NCBI RefSeq assembly: GCF_026250525.1
Contig: NZ_CP111058.1
Coordinates: 62,001-126,000, forward strand
Length of the DNA: 64,000 nt
Reading direction: 5' to 3'
Source of the DNA: Chondrinema litorale
GTDB taxonomy: Bacteria; Bacteroidota; Bacteroidia; Cytophagales; Flammeovirgaceae
Shown: one piece after another, positions 36,654-45,655 of the stretch
Layout: the number at the start of each line of letters is the position of its first letter
How positions within the stretch are numbered: the first letter of the stretch is position 1
Translations under genes and position numbers: made by a program
Notes under the pieces: model-generated
Seen by the model: only the letters and a program-made list of their open reading frames with translations
The model's database searches: none
What the model was told of the DNA's origin: nothing

Positions 36654-39600
36654 ATGAAGTACAACTATCTATTTTTTCTTATTTTGATTTTGATCAATAC
36701 AACCGTTTTTGCCCAAAAAAAGCAATCTAAAAATCAAAAAAAAACTACAACATCCGCTCAAGTATCAGAAAAGTATTTTTCAGAAATGAAATATCGCTCA
36801 GTCGGCCCAAGCCGAGGAGGAAGAGCAACAGCAATTACTGGCATTCCAGAAGAACCCTTCACCTTTTTTATGGGAACAACGGGTGGCGGAGTATGGAAAA
36901 CCACTGATGCAGGTACTAATTGGGAAAACATTTCAGATGGTCAGATAGAAGCTGGATCAATTGGTGCCATTGAAGTAGCACCCTCCGATAATCAGGTAAT
37001 GTATGTGGGAACTGGCTCAGCTTGTGCCAGAGGAAATATATCTGCTGGTATTGGCATGTATAAAACCACCAATGGCGGATACACTTGGAAATTTATAGGA
37101 CTACCAGAAGCCGGACAAATAGCTAAAGTAATCGTTCACCCTAAAAACCCAGATTTGGTTTACGTTGCCGCTCTAGGAAATATTTTTAAGCCCAATTCAG
37201 AAAGAGGTGTTTTTCGCTCTAATGATGGAGGAGATAGCTGGGAAAAAATACTTTATGTAAATGACAGCACTGGTGCGGTTGATATGGTAATTAATCCAGA
37301 TAATCCGAGAATTATGTATGCAGCCATGTGGCGAGCCGAAAGAAAACCTTGGACTATGATTGATGGAGGCGATAAAGGTGGTATTTACAAAACAGAAGAT
37401 GGAGGAAAAAACTGGGAAAAACTAGAAAAAAACTTGCCCAAAGGCATACTTGGAAGAATAGGTTTAGCAATATCTCCTTCTAATCCACAAAGAATTTGGG
37501 CATTAATAGTTGCTAAAAAGGAAGAAGACTCAGGACTATATCGTACCGAAAATGCAGGAAAAAGCTGGCAGAAAATAAACCGCGATCATAGACTTACTCA
37601 ACGTGGTTGGTATTATACACACATTACGGCTGATCCTAAAGACCCTAATACTGTTTATGTGAATAATGTACAGTTCTTACGCTCTGTAGATGGTGGAGAA
37701 CATTTTTCAGATGTAATTAGAACTCCTCACGGCGATAATCATGGAGTGTGGATTAATCCAAACAATACCAATATTATGATTAATTGTAATGATGGTGGAG
37801 CAAATGTGAGTTTAAACAGTGGTAAATCTTGGTCTGAGCAACTGAACCAGCCAACATCAGAATTTTACAGGGTTACAGTTGATAATCAGTTTCCGTATCG
37901 ATTATATGCTGGCCAACAAGATAATACAACTATTTCAATCCCATCTAAACAATTAAGTGCTCTTTCTAATACAGAACACTGGTTTGAAGTAGGTGGAGGA
38001 GAATGTGCAGATGTAGCAGTTGACCCTCGAAATCCGAATATAGTGTATGCTACCAGTTACAGTGGTGAGATAACCTATACCAATCTCGAAAACGGTCAAC
38101 AAAGACAATTAACTGCCTATCCTCATTATACAGAAGGAACTAGACAAGCAGACTTGAAATACCGCTGGCAATGGAATTATCCTGTGTTGGTTTCCCAACA
38201 TAATCCAGATGAAATTTATCAAGGCTCGAACTATGTACACAGATCTACTAATCAGGGACAAACTTGGGAAGTAATCAGTGATGATCTCACTACTGGAAAA
38301 GCTGCTAATTTAGATATCCCCGGTGGTCCAGTACAACACGATGGAACTGGTGTAGAAATCTACTCAACAATTTTTGCATTGGAAGAATCTCCGCTTACAG
38401 CAGATGAACTATGGACTGGTTCTGATGATGGTTTGGTACATATAACTAGAGATGCGGGTAAAACATGGCAAAACATCACTCCAATTGGTTTACCAAAAGA
38501 AGCTACTATTAATAAAATAGAACTTTCTACTCATGCTCCAGGTAGGGCTTTTATAGCAGCACAGCGATACAGGTTGGGAGACTTCTTACCTTACATTTAC
38601 AGAACTAATGATTTTGGTAAAACTTGGGTATTGCTTACTAAAGGAAACAACGGCATCCCTACAAATCATTTTGTAAGAGCAATTGCCGAAGACCCTGCAA
38701 AAAAAGGCTTACTTTATGCCGGAACTGAGTTTGGCATGTACGTTTCTTTTGATGACGGAGGAAACTGGCAACCTTTCCAGTTAAACATGCCTCATGTGCC
38801 TATAACAGATATGGAAGTACATGAAAATGATTTAGTAATAAGCACGCAAGGTAGAGCTTTTTGGATTTTAGACGACCTCACTCCTTTGCATCAATTGAAT
38901 GATAACTTGATGGCAAAGAACCAATTTTTATATACACCAAGAGATGCTTATAGAACCAGTGTTGGCGGTTGGTCAGGCACACCTGCTGAGTTTTACTTTT
39001 ATTTCAAAGAAAAACCTGATTCAACTGAAAATGTAAAGTTTGAAATTACTGATAAAGCGGGGAATAATGTAAAAACTTATGCGAGTAACCCTGAGGAAGG
39101 TGAAAGTAAACTCTTCTTACAAGAGGGAATGAACCATATTACATGGGATTTAAAATATGAAGGCCCAGAAATGGCTGAAAATTTTGTAGCAATGGTATTT
39201 AGCAGTGATGCACCCGGACCATATGCTGTGCCGGGAGAATACCAAATAAAACTCAGTGCAGGTGATTGGCAACAAACTGAAACGTTTAATTTAAAAGCTG
39301 ATCCTAGATGGGAAAACGTATCTACTGAAGATTATCAAAAACAGTTTGATCTGGCTCAAGATATTTCAAAGCTGATTACAAAATCACAAAGACAAATAAA
39401 AAATATCAGATCAATTAGAAAGCAGATTAAAGAAGTTGCCCATTTAGCAGAGCTTGCAGGAAAAGGCAAAGAGCTAACGAACAAGGCAAATGAATTAGCC
39501 ACAAAACTCACTGCTGTAGAAGACAGTTTGTTTCAGAATAAGATAGAAGTAAGTCAAGATGAAATTAACTACCCTAGAAAGTTTACCAACCATATTGCAA

Positions 39601-39797
39601 GATTGTATCAAGTAGTAATAGGCGATCACTATCAGCCAACTGGTGGTATGATAGAGCGGTTTGATGATTTAAAAAAGGAATATGAAAAAATGATTGCTCC
39701 TTTAGATAAAATCTTAACCGAAGACCTTAAAGCCTATAATGAGTTAGTAAAAACAAAAGAAATTAATCCTGTTATTATTCCTTATAAAACAGAGTAA
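36654..39797 (+). CDS. Secreted VPS10/sortilin-like beta-propeller protein
   Basis: A 1047-aa exported protein with a signal peptide (LFFLILILINTTVFAQ). It is built of many BNR/sortilin-like repeats: TTGGGVWKTTDAGTNWENIS, SNDGGDSWEKIL, TEDGGKNWEKL, TENAGKSWQKI and SFDDGGNWQPF each carry the Asp-box S/T-x-D-x-G-x-x-W. The propeller occupies about 45-760. The C-terminal 280 residues hold a beta-sandwich followed by a helical coiled-coil segment (about 905-970). These proteins are often called glycosyl hydrolases, but no catalytic residues are visible, so I call it only by fold. Confidence 0.85.
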   Translation: MKYNYLFFLILILINTTVFAQKKQSKNQKKTTTSAQVSEKYFSEMKYRSVGPSRGGRATAITGIPEEPFTFFMGTTGGGVWKTTDAGTNWENISDGQIEAGSIGAIEVAPSDNQVMYVGTGSACARGNISAGIGMYKTTNGGYTWKFIGLPEAGQIAKVIVHPKNPDLVYVAALGNIFKPNSERGVFRSNDGGDSWEKILYVNDSTGAVDMVINPDNPRIMYAAMWRAERKPWTMIDGGDKGGIYKTEDGGKNWEKLEKNLPKGILGRIGLAISPSNPQRIWALIVAKKEEDSGLYRTENAGKSWQKINRDHRLTQRGWYYTHITADPKDPNTVYVNNVQFLRSVDGGEHFSDVIRTPHGDNHGVWINPNNTNIMINCNDGGANVSLNSGKSWSEQLNQPTSEFYRVTVDNQFPYRLYAGQQDNTTISIPSKQLSALSNTEHWFEVGGGECADVAVDPRNPNIVYATSYSGEITYTNLENGQQRQLTAYPHYTEGTRQADLKYRWQWNYPVLVSQHNPDEIYQGSNYVHRSTNQGQTWEVISDDLTTGKAANLDIPGGPVQHDGTGVEIYSTIFALEESPLTADELWTGSDDGLVHITRDAGKTWQNITPIGLPKEATINKIELSTHAPGRAFIAAQRYRLGDFLPYIYRTNDFGKTWVLLTKGNNGIPTNHFVRAIAEDPAKKGLLYAGTEFGMYVSFDDGGNWQPFQLNMPHVPITDMEVHENDLVISTQGRAFWILDDLTPLHQLNDNLMAKNQFLYTPRDAYRTSVGGWSGTPAEFYFYFKEKPDSTENVKFEITDKAGNNVKTYASNPEEGESKLFLQEGMNHITWDLKYEGPEMAENFVAMVFSSDAPGPYAVPGEYQIKLSAGDWQQTETFNLKADPRWENVSTEDYQKQFDLAQDISKLITKSQRQIKNIRSIRKQIKEVAHLAELAGKGKELTNKANELATKLTAVEDSLFQNKIEVSQDEINYPRKFTNHIARLYQVVIGDHYQPTGGMIERFDDLKKEYEKMIAPLDKILTEDLKAYNELVKTKEINPVIIPYKTE

Positions 39798-39804
39798 ATA
39801 GTCG

Positions 39805-40934
39805 AAAAGAAATAGGCTCAATGTTAGGGAAGCAAGTAGAAAATTAATAAAAGGCTACATTTTGGTCAAGAAAGAAATTTCTAATGAGTTGTTTCCTATT
39901 AGAGAAATCCTCTAATATATCTATCAACTTGTCCTTCAAATCAGTCAGTGATTTGAAGGCAAGATTTTTCAAATCAATATTTTTGATATACGCCCATACA
40001 TGTTCATCCGGATTTACTTCTGGGCTATATGCAGGTTGTTTCACAAATTTAAGTCTTCCTTTTGGTAACTTTTCTAATAACTGATGTACTGCTTTGCAAT
40101 CATGAACACTTGCTTGATCCCAAATTAAAGTAATGGGATCTGGTTCATCTGCTAATAGCTGTTCTAAGAATGAGACAATATCTTCCCCTTTGTAAGGCTG
40201 TTTACTGGTGGTATAAGTAAAATCTCCCTCACTACTGATGGCTGAACAAACAAAGATATGCTCAAAAGATTTTGACCATATTTCAACAGGAAAGGGATTG
40301 GCTTGAGGCAAAAAACATTTTTGTAGTTTTGGTGTAACAAAAAAAGAAGCTTCATCTCCATAATAGACCTTCCTGCCTTCTTTTTTAGCTGTTTTCAGTA
40401 AATTAGGCAATCGTTGTTTTTTCCATTTCTTTACGAGGTTAGGATTTTTTCTGGGTTCTTTCTTTGGAGGCTTCCGGTAGCTAAAACCCCATAGATGTAA
40501 CAGTGTACCAATATGTTGAAGGCTATACTCAACATCAAAGAGTTGTTTTATCTGACAAAAAACTCTTTTCCTTGTTCATCCTTGGGTAGGAAAACCAGCT
40601 TTAGTAGCCCCTCTGACTAAATGAGCTTGGAGTTCTTGCTGTTGAGCTAGGGTAAGTTTTGGGCTAGCTCCTGGATGTTTTTTCTTTTTGATGCCAGAAA
40701 TACCAGTTTGCTCATAAGTGGAAAGAACTTGACTAACTAAGCCTTGACTACACTCAAGTACCTCTGCAATACTTTGTTGTTTTAGTCCTCTCTTCGATAA
40801 GCGAACCACTAACTTTCTCCTATATTCTCTAATGTCGGTATCTTTTGTTATTCTATCCATAGTTATAAAATAATAAAAAATACCGACTTTATTAATTCTC
40901 TATTTTCGGGGCTATAATTGAGCCTATTTCTTTT
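39805..40934 (-). mobile_element. IS630-family insertion sequence with mutated transposase
   Basis: An 18-bp perfect inverted repeat bounds the element: AAAAGAAATAGGCTCAAT at 39805-39822 and its reverse complement at 40917-40934. IS630-group elements insert at TA and duplicate it. If so, the true ends are GGCTCAAT and the TA copies are at 39813-39814 and 40925-40926, giving an element of about 1.1 kb. It contains one transposase frame interrupted by a TGA. It lies between the VPS10-like gene and the histidine kinase, 8 bp after the former's stop. Confidence 0.85.
39844..40860 (-). pseudogene. IS630-family transposase interrupted by in-frame TGA
   Basis: The frame from the ATG at 40860 to the stop at 39844 would encode 338 residues of an IS630-type transposase. 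Part one (94 aa, ending 40576) carries the HTH domain (KQQSIAEVLECSQGLVSQVL) and a linker ending KAGFPTQG. Part two carries the DDE domain: YGDEASFFV, then LIWDQASVHDCKAVHQLL, then SPEVNPDEHVWAYIK. Both parts are in the same frame, and the only interruption is TGA at 40576-40578, where the family has Trp (G-W-T-x-K-R-V). A single TGG to TGA change explains it. The downstream part has an internal ATG at 40410 but would lack the DNA-binding domain. Confidence 0.88.
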
Positions 40935-43608
40935 AATTATTTAAAAGCTTAATGCCATATCGATAATTTTTGGGGAGTATCAAGGTAATTGTGGTACCTT
41001 TTTCAAATACAGATTTAAGAGATATTAGCCCGCCGATTTTTTCTATAGTTTCTTTAGCTATATACAAACCCAAACCAGAGCCTACTCCCTGATTACTCGC
41101 TCTAAAGAACATATCAAAAACTTTTACTTCAAACTCTTTTGGTATACCAATACCATTATCGGCTATAATAACCTCTATAGTGTTATTCTCTTCTTTGGCA
41201 GATAACCACAAATACGGCTTATCAGTATGCTGATTATAAAATTTATACACATTAGAAATTAAATTAGAAAGAATTATGCTCAACCTCAACCTATCTGAAC
41301 TGATGTACAAAGTATTTTCATAATCTCTAATTTCTCTCAAAGAAATATCTCGGTGTATAAATTTATAATGCTCTATTGTTTCATTAATAAGATCAATTAG
41401 GTTAAAAGTCTCCGCATTAATAGACATTCGAGCATTTCTGGAATAGTTGAGTATATCCCTAATAAAACTGTCCATCCTGATCATACTATTGCGAAGTAAA
41501 TCAAGATATTTACTACCGTGTTCCACTTCTTTCTCCATTTCTATCACTTCGAGTAAACCTAAGCTAGAACTTATTGGAGCTCGTAAATCATGAGAAACCC
41601 GATAAACAAAATTATCAAGTTCTTCATTTGCTTTTTGGAGTTTATCATTATGTCGAATCATCTCCTCTTCTTGCTCTTTATATCGAGATAAATCATTTTG
41701 AATAAAGATGAAGCGTTCGAGATTTCCTGTATTATCAAATACTGGATGCAAGTTTAATTCTACCCAATATTTTTGGCCCTTTTTATTATAATTGAAAAGC
41801 TCTGATCGAAATGATTTTTTCTGCTCAATGGCTAATTCAAACTGTTTTAAAATATCTAGGTTTGTTTCTTTGCCTTTTATAAATTCTAATGGGTTGTAGC
41901 CGCTAACATCATCAAGTGAGTAACCCAATAACGCCTCAAAACCTTCGTTTACCCACTCCACATTACCATATTTGTCTGTAATAATTACAGCATTTACAGT
42001 ATTCTTAGCTACCAAAGCAAGTTTGCGTACCTCTCTTTCATATTCCTTTTTGGTGGTAACATCTGAGGCAGTACCTATAAAGTATTCTGGATGGCCATTT
42101 TTATCTACAAACAATTCACCATTCCATTCGAGCCAAACAACCTTATTTGCATTTCCAACTAGCCGATGTGTAATCGACCAATTTTTAGTTTTGTATTTGA
42201 CCGCATTCTTTAAAGAATTTAAAAATACAATGGTATCTTCAGGATGGATACTTTTTAACATTACCTGTTCATTACCAGAAAAATCTTCAGTTGAAATCCC
42301 AAGTAATTGTAACATATTGTTAGAAAGCAGCCACTTGTCTTCTGGTATCATCCATTCCCAAATTCCCATTTTACCAGAATCTAAAACCAGTTTTAGCCGA
42401 TGTTCACTTTTTTGCAATGCAAGTTCATTCTTTCTTTTCTCCGTTACATCACGGGAATAACTAATATGACCTATAAGCTCCTCTTCTACTAAAATAGGAC
42501 TGGTAACAGTCTCAAACCAAACTAATGATTTATCTTTTTTAATAAACCTGTGTAGTACTACATTTTCTTCTTTAGGATTCAGATCCTTAAATACATGATT
42601 TTTATAAGTATCTACATCATTTTTATAAACATAATCAAAAGGATTTGCGCCTATTAGTTCTTCAGCTTCGTAACCTGTTAAATGCTTGGCAGATGGAGAA
42701 ACAAATTTATATGTACCATCTTCAAAATGAGTACTGATAAGGCCACTCGCATTTTTAGCAATTAATTGAAATTGTGTACGAGTTTTATCGGCCTCTAATA
42801 AAATCTCAATCTGATTGGTAATATCTTGAATAATGCCATATACCTTATCACTCTCTTGTTCTGAATTGTTGTTTTTAGCAATAAACCTCAGCCATTTCTT
42901 TTGATCTACTCCTATATTAATACTTACAGTAAGATCAAAATCGACCCTATCTTCTAACAAGAGTTTAAATTTTGAGACTAATACGTCTCGAAATTCTTCA
43001 TCGCAGTAAGAAAAGATTTTATCTAAATTGACAGGCGTATTTTGTGGCAAATCAAAGATGTGAAACAGCTCAGTTGACCATACAAATTGCTGTTTTGATT
43101 TATAATACTCCCAAAAACCCAATTTTACTTCATTGGTAAACTGGCTAATTAATTCTTTTGTCTGTAAATTCTTAAAATCTACTTGACTAAGTTTTGCTAT
43201 GTGATCGCCAGATTTATACTTTTTAGCCTGAAGATTTACAAATGATGTATCAGGGGATATTTGTTCTTGTTTTGGAATAAACTTTAATTTCCCTGCTATT
43301 TTGAGTCCTTCTCCATTTTGAACTTTGCAAAAAAGAGGCTCAGTATTATATTGGAAATGCTCAATTGATATTTGTAATTTCTGAGAAAATGAGCTGGCCG
43401 AACTATTTAAAAAATGTTTAAAATCTATAGCTTCATCATCTAATAAATAATTAAACAATTGCTGATTTAGAAATCTATTTACTGGCAAACCAGTTTTTTC
43501 TTCCCAGTTATTAGAGAGATAAGTTATAATTCCCTCTGCGGTTAATTCTATTAAAACTTCTTCTGTAAATAAAAGAAGCTGATCAATAATCTTTAAATTC
43601 ATTGACAA
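40933..43608 (-). CDS. Multi-PAS sensor histidine kinase
   Basis: An 891-aa kinase without transmembrane segments. About five PAS-type domains are arranged in series (roughly 5-100, 150-270, 275-395, 400-520, 525-650); the last is typical (VNAVIITDKYGNVEWVNEGF). The HisKA H-box is FVYRVSHDLRAPISSSLGLL with the phospho-acceptor His at about 671. The HATPase_c domain has the N-box region, ADNGIGIP at about 819 and GSGLGLYIAKE at about 843. No receiver domain or adjacent response regulator is present, so its partner is elsewhere. An 18-bp palindrome lies 29 bp upstream of its start. Confidence 0.92.
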   Translation of the reverse strand: MSMNLKIIDQLLLFTEEVLIELTAEGIITYLSNNWEEKTGLPVNRFLNQQLFNYLLDDEAIDFKHFLNSSASSFSQKLQISIEHFQYNTEPLFCKVQNGEGLKIAGKLKFIPKQEQISPDTSFVNLQAKKYKSGDHIAKLSQVDFKNLQTKELISQFTNEVKLGFWEYYKSKQQFVWSTELFHIFDLPQNTPVNLDKIFSYCDEEFRDVLVSKFKLLLEDRVDFDLTVSINIGVDQKKWLRFIAKNNNSEQESDKVYGIIQDITNQIEILLEADKTRTQFQLIAKNASGLISTHFEDGTYKFVSPSAKHLTGYEAEELIGANPFDYVYKNDVDTYKNHVFKDLNPKEENVVLHRFIKKDKSLVWFETVTSPILVEEELIGHISYSRDVTEKRKNELALQKSEHRLKLVLDSGKMGIWEWMIPEDKWLLSNNMLQLLGISTEDFSGNEQVMLKSIHPEDTIVFLNSLKNAVKYKTKNWSITHRLVGNANKVVWLEWNGELFVDKNGHPEYFIGTASDVTTKKEYEREVRKLALVAKNTVNAVIITDKYGNVEWVNEGFEALLGYSLDDVSGYNPLEFIKGKETNLDILKQFELAIEQKKSFRSELFNYNKKGQKYWVELNLHPVFDNTGNLERFIFIQNDLSRYKEQEEEMIRHNDKLQKANEELDNFVYRVSHDLRAPISSSLGLLEVIEMEKEVEHGSKYLDLLRNSMIRMDSFIRDILNYSRNARMSINAETFNLIDLINETIEHYKFIHRDISLREIRDYENTLYISSDRLRLSIILSNLISNVYKFYNQHTDKPYLWLSAKEENNTIEVIIADNGIGIPKEFEVKVFDMFFRASNQGVGSGLGLYIAKETIEKIGGLISLKSVFEKGTTITLILPKNYRYGIKLLNN

Positions 43609-43636
43609 TCGGAATTGATCTAAAACAATATACCTT

Positions 43637-43654
43637 AGAAACCATATGGTTTCT
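43637..43654. promoter_or_regulatory. 18-bp perfect palindrome upstream of the histidine kinase
   Basis: AGAAACCATATGGTTTCT is fully self-complementary without a loop. An outer TACC/GGTA pair extends it to 43631-43658, with a small asymmetry. The lack of a loop favours binding by a dimeric protein over an RNA hairpin. It lies 29 bp from the kinase start codon, a promoter-proximal position. Confidence 0.5.
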
Positions 43655-43770
43655 GGTATTCAGGGAAAAATTAGAATTAAAGTCGTTAGCATAATGAAAC
43701 TAATATTTTGCCTGATCACAACCAATTGCCTAGGTCAATATTTACCTATTTTTTATCATTTTCTTGAAAT

Positions 43771-43800
43771 AGTATAGTATTCTATTAAATAGAGTATACT
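43771..43800. repeat. Inverted repeat downstream of the par operon
   Basis: AGTATA and TCTATT in the left arm pair with AATAGA and TATACT in the right arm, with unequal bulges. It lies 73 bp beyond the stop of the ParA-partner gene and may be its terminator or part of the partition site. Confidence 0.35.
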
Positions 43801-43842
43801 TTTCCCATTTTAGGATTTTATAGTTGAAAGAAATCTGAGTGT

Positions 43843-43854
43843 ACTCTGTGTACA
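43843..43854. repeat. Par-associated dyad element, downstream copy
   Basis: ACTCTGTGTACA differs by one base from the ACACTGTGTACA core found three times upstream of parA. It lies 19 bp beyond the stop of the ParA-partner gene. Confidence 0.45.
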
Positions 43855-43872
43855 TAGTAAACATTACGTACA

Positions 43873-44214
43873 CTATAAATTGCGTTTCTCCTGCGCTTCG
43901 TACTCTTTTAATATCTTATTGAGGTTAAAATGTTGGAAGTATTCGTCCAATGCCTCTTCTATCACATGCTTAATTTCTTTACGCTCAAACCATGCTATTG
44001 CCTTAGCTACTCTTATCTGTTCTTTATTAGCAATTACAGTATATCTAGTATATCCTTCTTTAGTTCCTTTTTCTGAAGGAGGTCGCTCCTGCTTTCGCAT
44101 ATAGCTTTTTGGCGTATAACCTGCATTTCCAGTATTAGAACTTGGAGTACTACTTTTAGTTCTTTGTTGCTTTTGAAACTTTAGTAATTTGTCTTCGGGT
44201 CTTTCTTTAGCCAT
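43873..44214 (-). CDS. Small ParA partner, predicted ribbon-helix-helix DNA-binding protein
   Basis: A 113-aa basic protein. The first 55 residues are polar and probably disordered (SSTPSSNTGNAGYTPKSYMR). The C-terminal part (YTRYTVIANKEQIRVAKAIA, then WFERKEIKHVIEEALDEYF) reads as a beta strand followed by two helices. This is the layout of ribbon-helix-helix proteins used as ParB substitutes by many plasmids. It starts 2 bp after the parA stop, the usual place for a centromere-binding partner. I do not recognise a named family, so the role is inferred from context and predicted fold. The nearby TGTACACA dyads are candidate binding sites. Confidence 0.6.
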   Translation of the reverse strand: MAKERPEDKLLKFQKQQRTKSSTPSSNTGNAGYTPKSYMRKQERPPSEKGTKEGYTRYTVIANKEQIRVAKAIAWFERKEIKHVIEEALDEYFQHFNLNKILKEYEAQEKRNL

Positions 44215-44216
44215 AA

Positions 44217-44864
44217 CTATTTGATTTTACACTTCTTCTTAAACTCCTGATAATACAAATTAAACTCATCAAACTTTTTATCTTCTGTAACTACTTCTTC
44301 TAGTGAAGAAAGGCGCTTATAGCGTGCTAGATATCTCAAATTACTTTCAAACATCTTTAATCCTGAAAACTCCAGTTGCTCTATCACTTTGTGTTCAGAG
44401 GTTTGATCTCTCTTGTTTAGCACTCCATATAACTCAAAACCAAACTCATCTTTTAAATCACTAATGGTTGCTGCAAAATCCATTGTACTAGAAATATCAA
44501 AAGCTGCAGCTACAATTGGTGTAATTACAAAATCAGAAACGGCAAGTAGCATTTGAATATCTGAACCTTGCAACCTACCAGGAGTATCCACTAAGACCAA
44601 ATCGTAATTATCTTGAGCATATTTAATTAATGCATTGATATCATCAGTTTCATAATTGAATGGAATAATATCAAAACCTTCAGTTTCCTCATCTTCTTCT
44701 AGCTCTCTTGCTTTATAAACTGTTTGCTGAAAGTCTGCATCAATAACCAATAGCTTATAATCAGTTCTCTTAAAAAGAGCTGCAGCTGTTGACATGCAGA
44801 GAAAACTTTTACCACTTCCACCTTTTTGCGTGGCAAAACAAATAAACTTCGCTGTATTACTCAT
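44217..44864 (-). CDS. parA: ParA-family partition ATPase
   Basis: A Walker-type partition ATPase. The frame opens at 44912, but the ATG at 44864 gives the family N-terminus (MSNTAKFICFATQKGGSGKS), so I use it (215 aa). The deviant Walker A KGGSGKS is at 14-20 with its signature lysine, followed by LLVIDADFQQT (Walker A' region) and LVDTPGRLQGSD (Walker B). No N-terminal HTH is present, so it is of the short type Ib class, in which the partner protein represses the operon. Direct repeats of ACACACTT lie just upstream of the start (44872-44888) and may be the operator. Confidence 0.92.
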   Translation of the reverse strand: MSNTAKFICFATQKGGSGKSFLCMSTAAALFKRTDYKLLVIDADFQQTVYKARELEEDEETEGFDIIPFNYETDDINALIKYAQDNYDLVLVDTPGRLQGSDIQMLLAVSDFVITPIVAAAFDISSTMDFAATISDLKDEFGFELYGVLNKRDQTSEHKVIEQLEFSGLKMFESNLRYLARYKRLSSLEEVVTEDKKFDEFNLYYQEFKKKCKIK

Positions 44865-45026
44865 ATTATGTACACACTTAACACACTTATTACTATGCAC
44901 ACAAAGTAACACAGTATTTTTTAGTTGGCAAAGATTAAGTCGAGAAATAATTTCATCCGATTTAATTTTTTAAAAGGACCAATAATTATTTTCTAATTGG
45001 AGAGATTTTTCACAAATCATATAGAA

Positions 45027-45044
45027 CACACTGTGTACAGTGTG
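45027..45044. repeat. Par dyad element CACACTGT-GT-ACAGTGTG
   Basis: This is the most symmetrical copy, with perfect 8-bp arms and a 2-nt centre. Its core ACACTGTGTACA (45028-45039) recurs inverted at 45368-45379 and 45504-45515, and with one mismatch at 43843-43854. All copies lie close to the par operon. Confidence 0.6.
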
Positions 45045-45367
45045 CAACATGTAATACTGCTGTAAGAGGTATATTAGATCATTAACCACTATTATCAAGA
45101 TCTAGATATTATATACAAATTCAATATTTTTTGAATATCGATGAGCACCCAAATACTAAATCATACTAACATACCAGTAAATTCAGCATTTTTAGTGGAT
45201 TTTATGATATTTAAACTTAAAAATGTGTCATTGCCCCACTTTTACATCTAGTTTATTTAGATCGCTTTATTTTTCACAGGCTTAATGTCTCCATTAAGAA
45301 ATTATTTATTCTTATAAAGATATAATAGAATCGAATTGATAAAATCATTTGAACTCACTGTAATACC

Positions 45368-45379
45368 TGTACACAGTGT
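45368..45379. repeat. Par dyad element, second upstream copy
   Basis: TGTACACAGTGT is the exact reverse complement of the core at 45028-45039, 340 bp further from parA. Confidence 0.55.
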
Positions 45380-45503
45380 AGTATTTACGGATTATAATTC
45401 CTGATAAGAAAAATTTATAATACTTTTTATTCTTCACCTCAAAAAAATATATAATCTATTTTATAATTTATTGGTGCAAGCAGGTGAAATAAAAAATATT
45501 TAA

Positions 45504-45515
45504 TGTACACAGTGT
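45504..45515. repeat. Par dyad element, third upstream copy
   Basis: TGTACACAGTGT is identical to and in the same orientation as the copy at 45368-45379. A related TTTACACA follows at about 45524-45531. It is 141 bp from the tricorn-like start codon. Confidence 0.55.
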
Positions 45516-45655
45516 AATAATTGTTTACACAACATACATTCAATTAAACTTAAGCTTAATAAAGAGAATGATAGACAAGCAAAGATTTTTATATTTAAAG
45601 GAAATATAGAATTTTAGATATAGAAGATACAATCACATTAAATCATTAAGGTCAT

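Larger units (their letters stand above)
44865..45655. other. 791-bp par upstream region, centromere candidate
   Basis: An AT-rich non-coding stretch between parA and the tricorn-like gene. It contains direct repeats of ACACACTT at 44872-44879 and 44881-44888, then the dyad at 45027-45044 and two further TGTACACAGTGT copies at 45368-45379 and 45504-45515. No ORF is credible. The spread of one motif over 700 bp beside parA fits a plasmid centromere. Confidence 0.55.

Noticed and set aside
39844..40410. Separate functional transposase gene for the DDE part
   Set aside because: It is in the same frame as the upstream HTH part with only one TGA between them, so it is one mutated gene.
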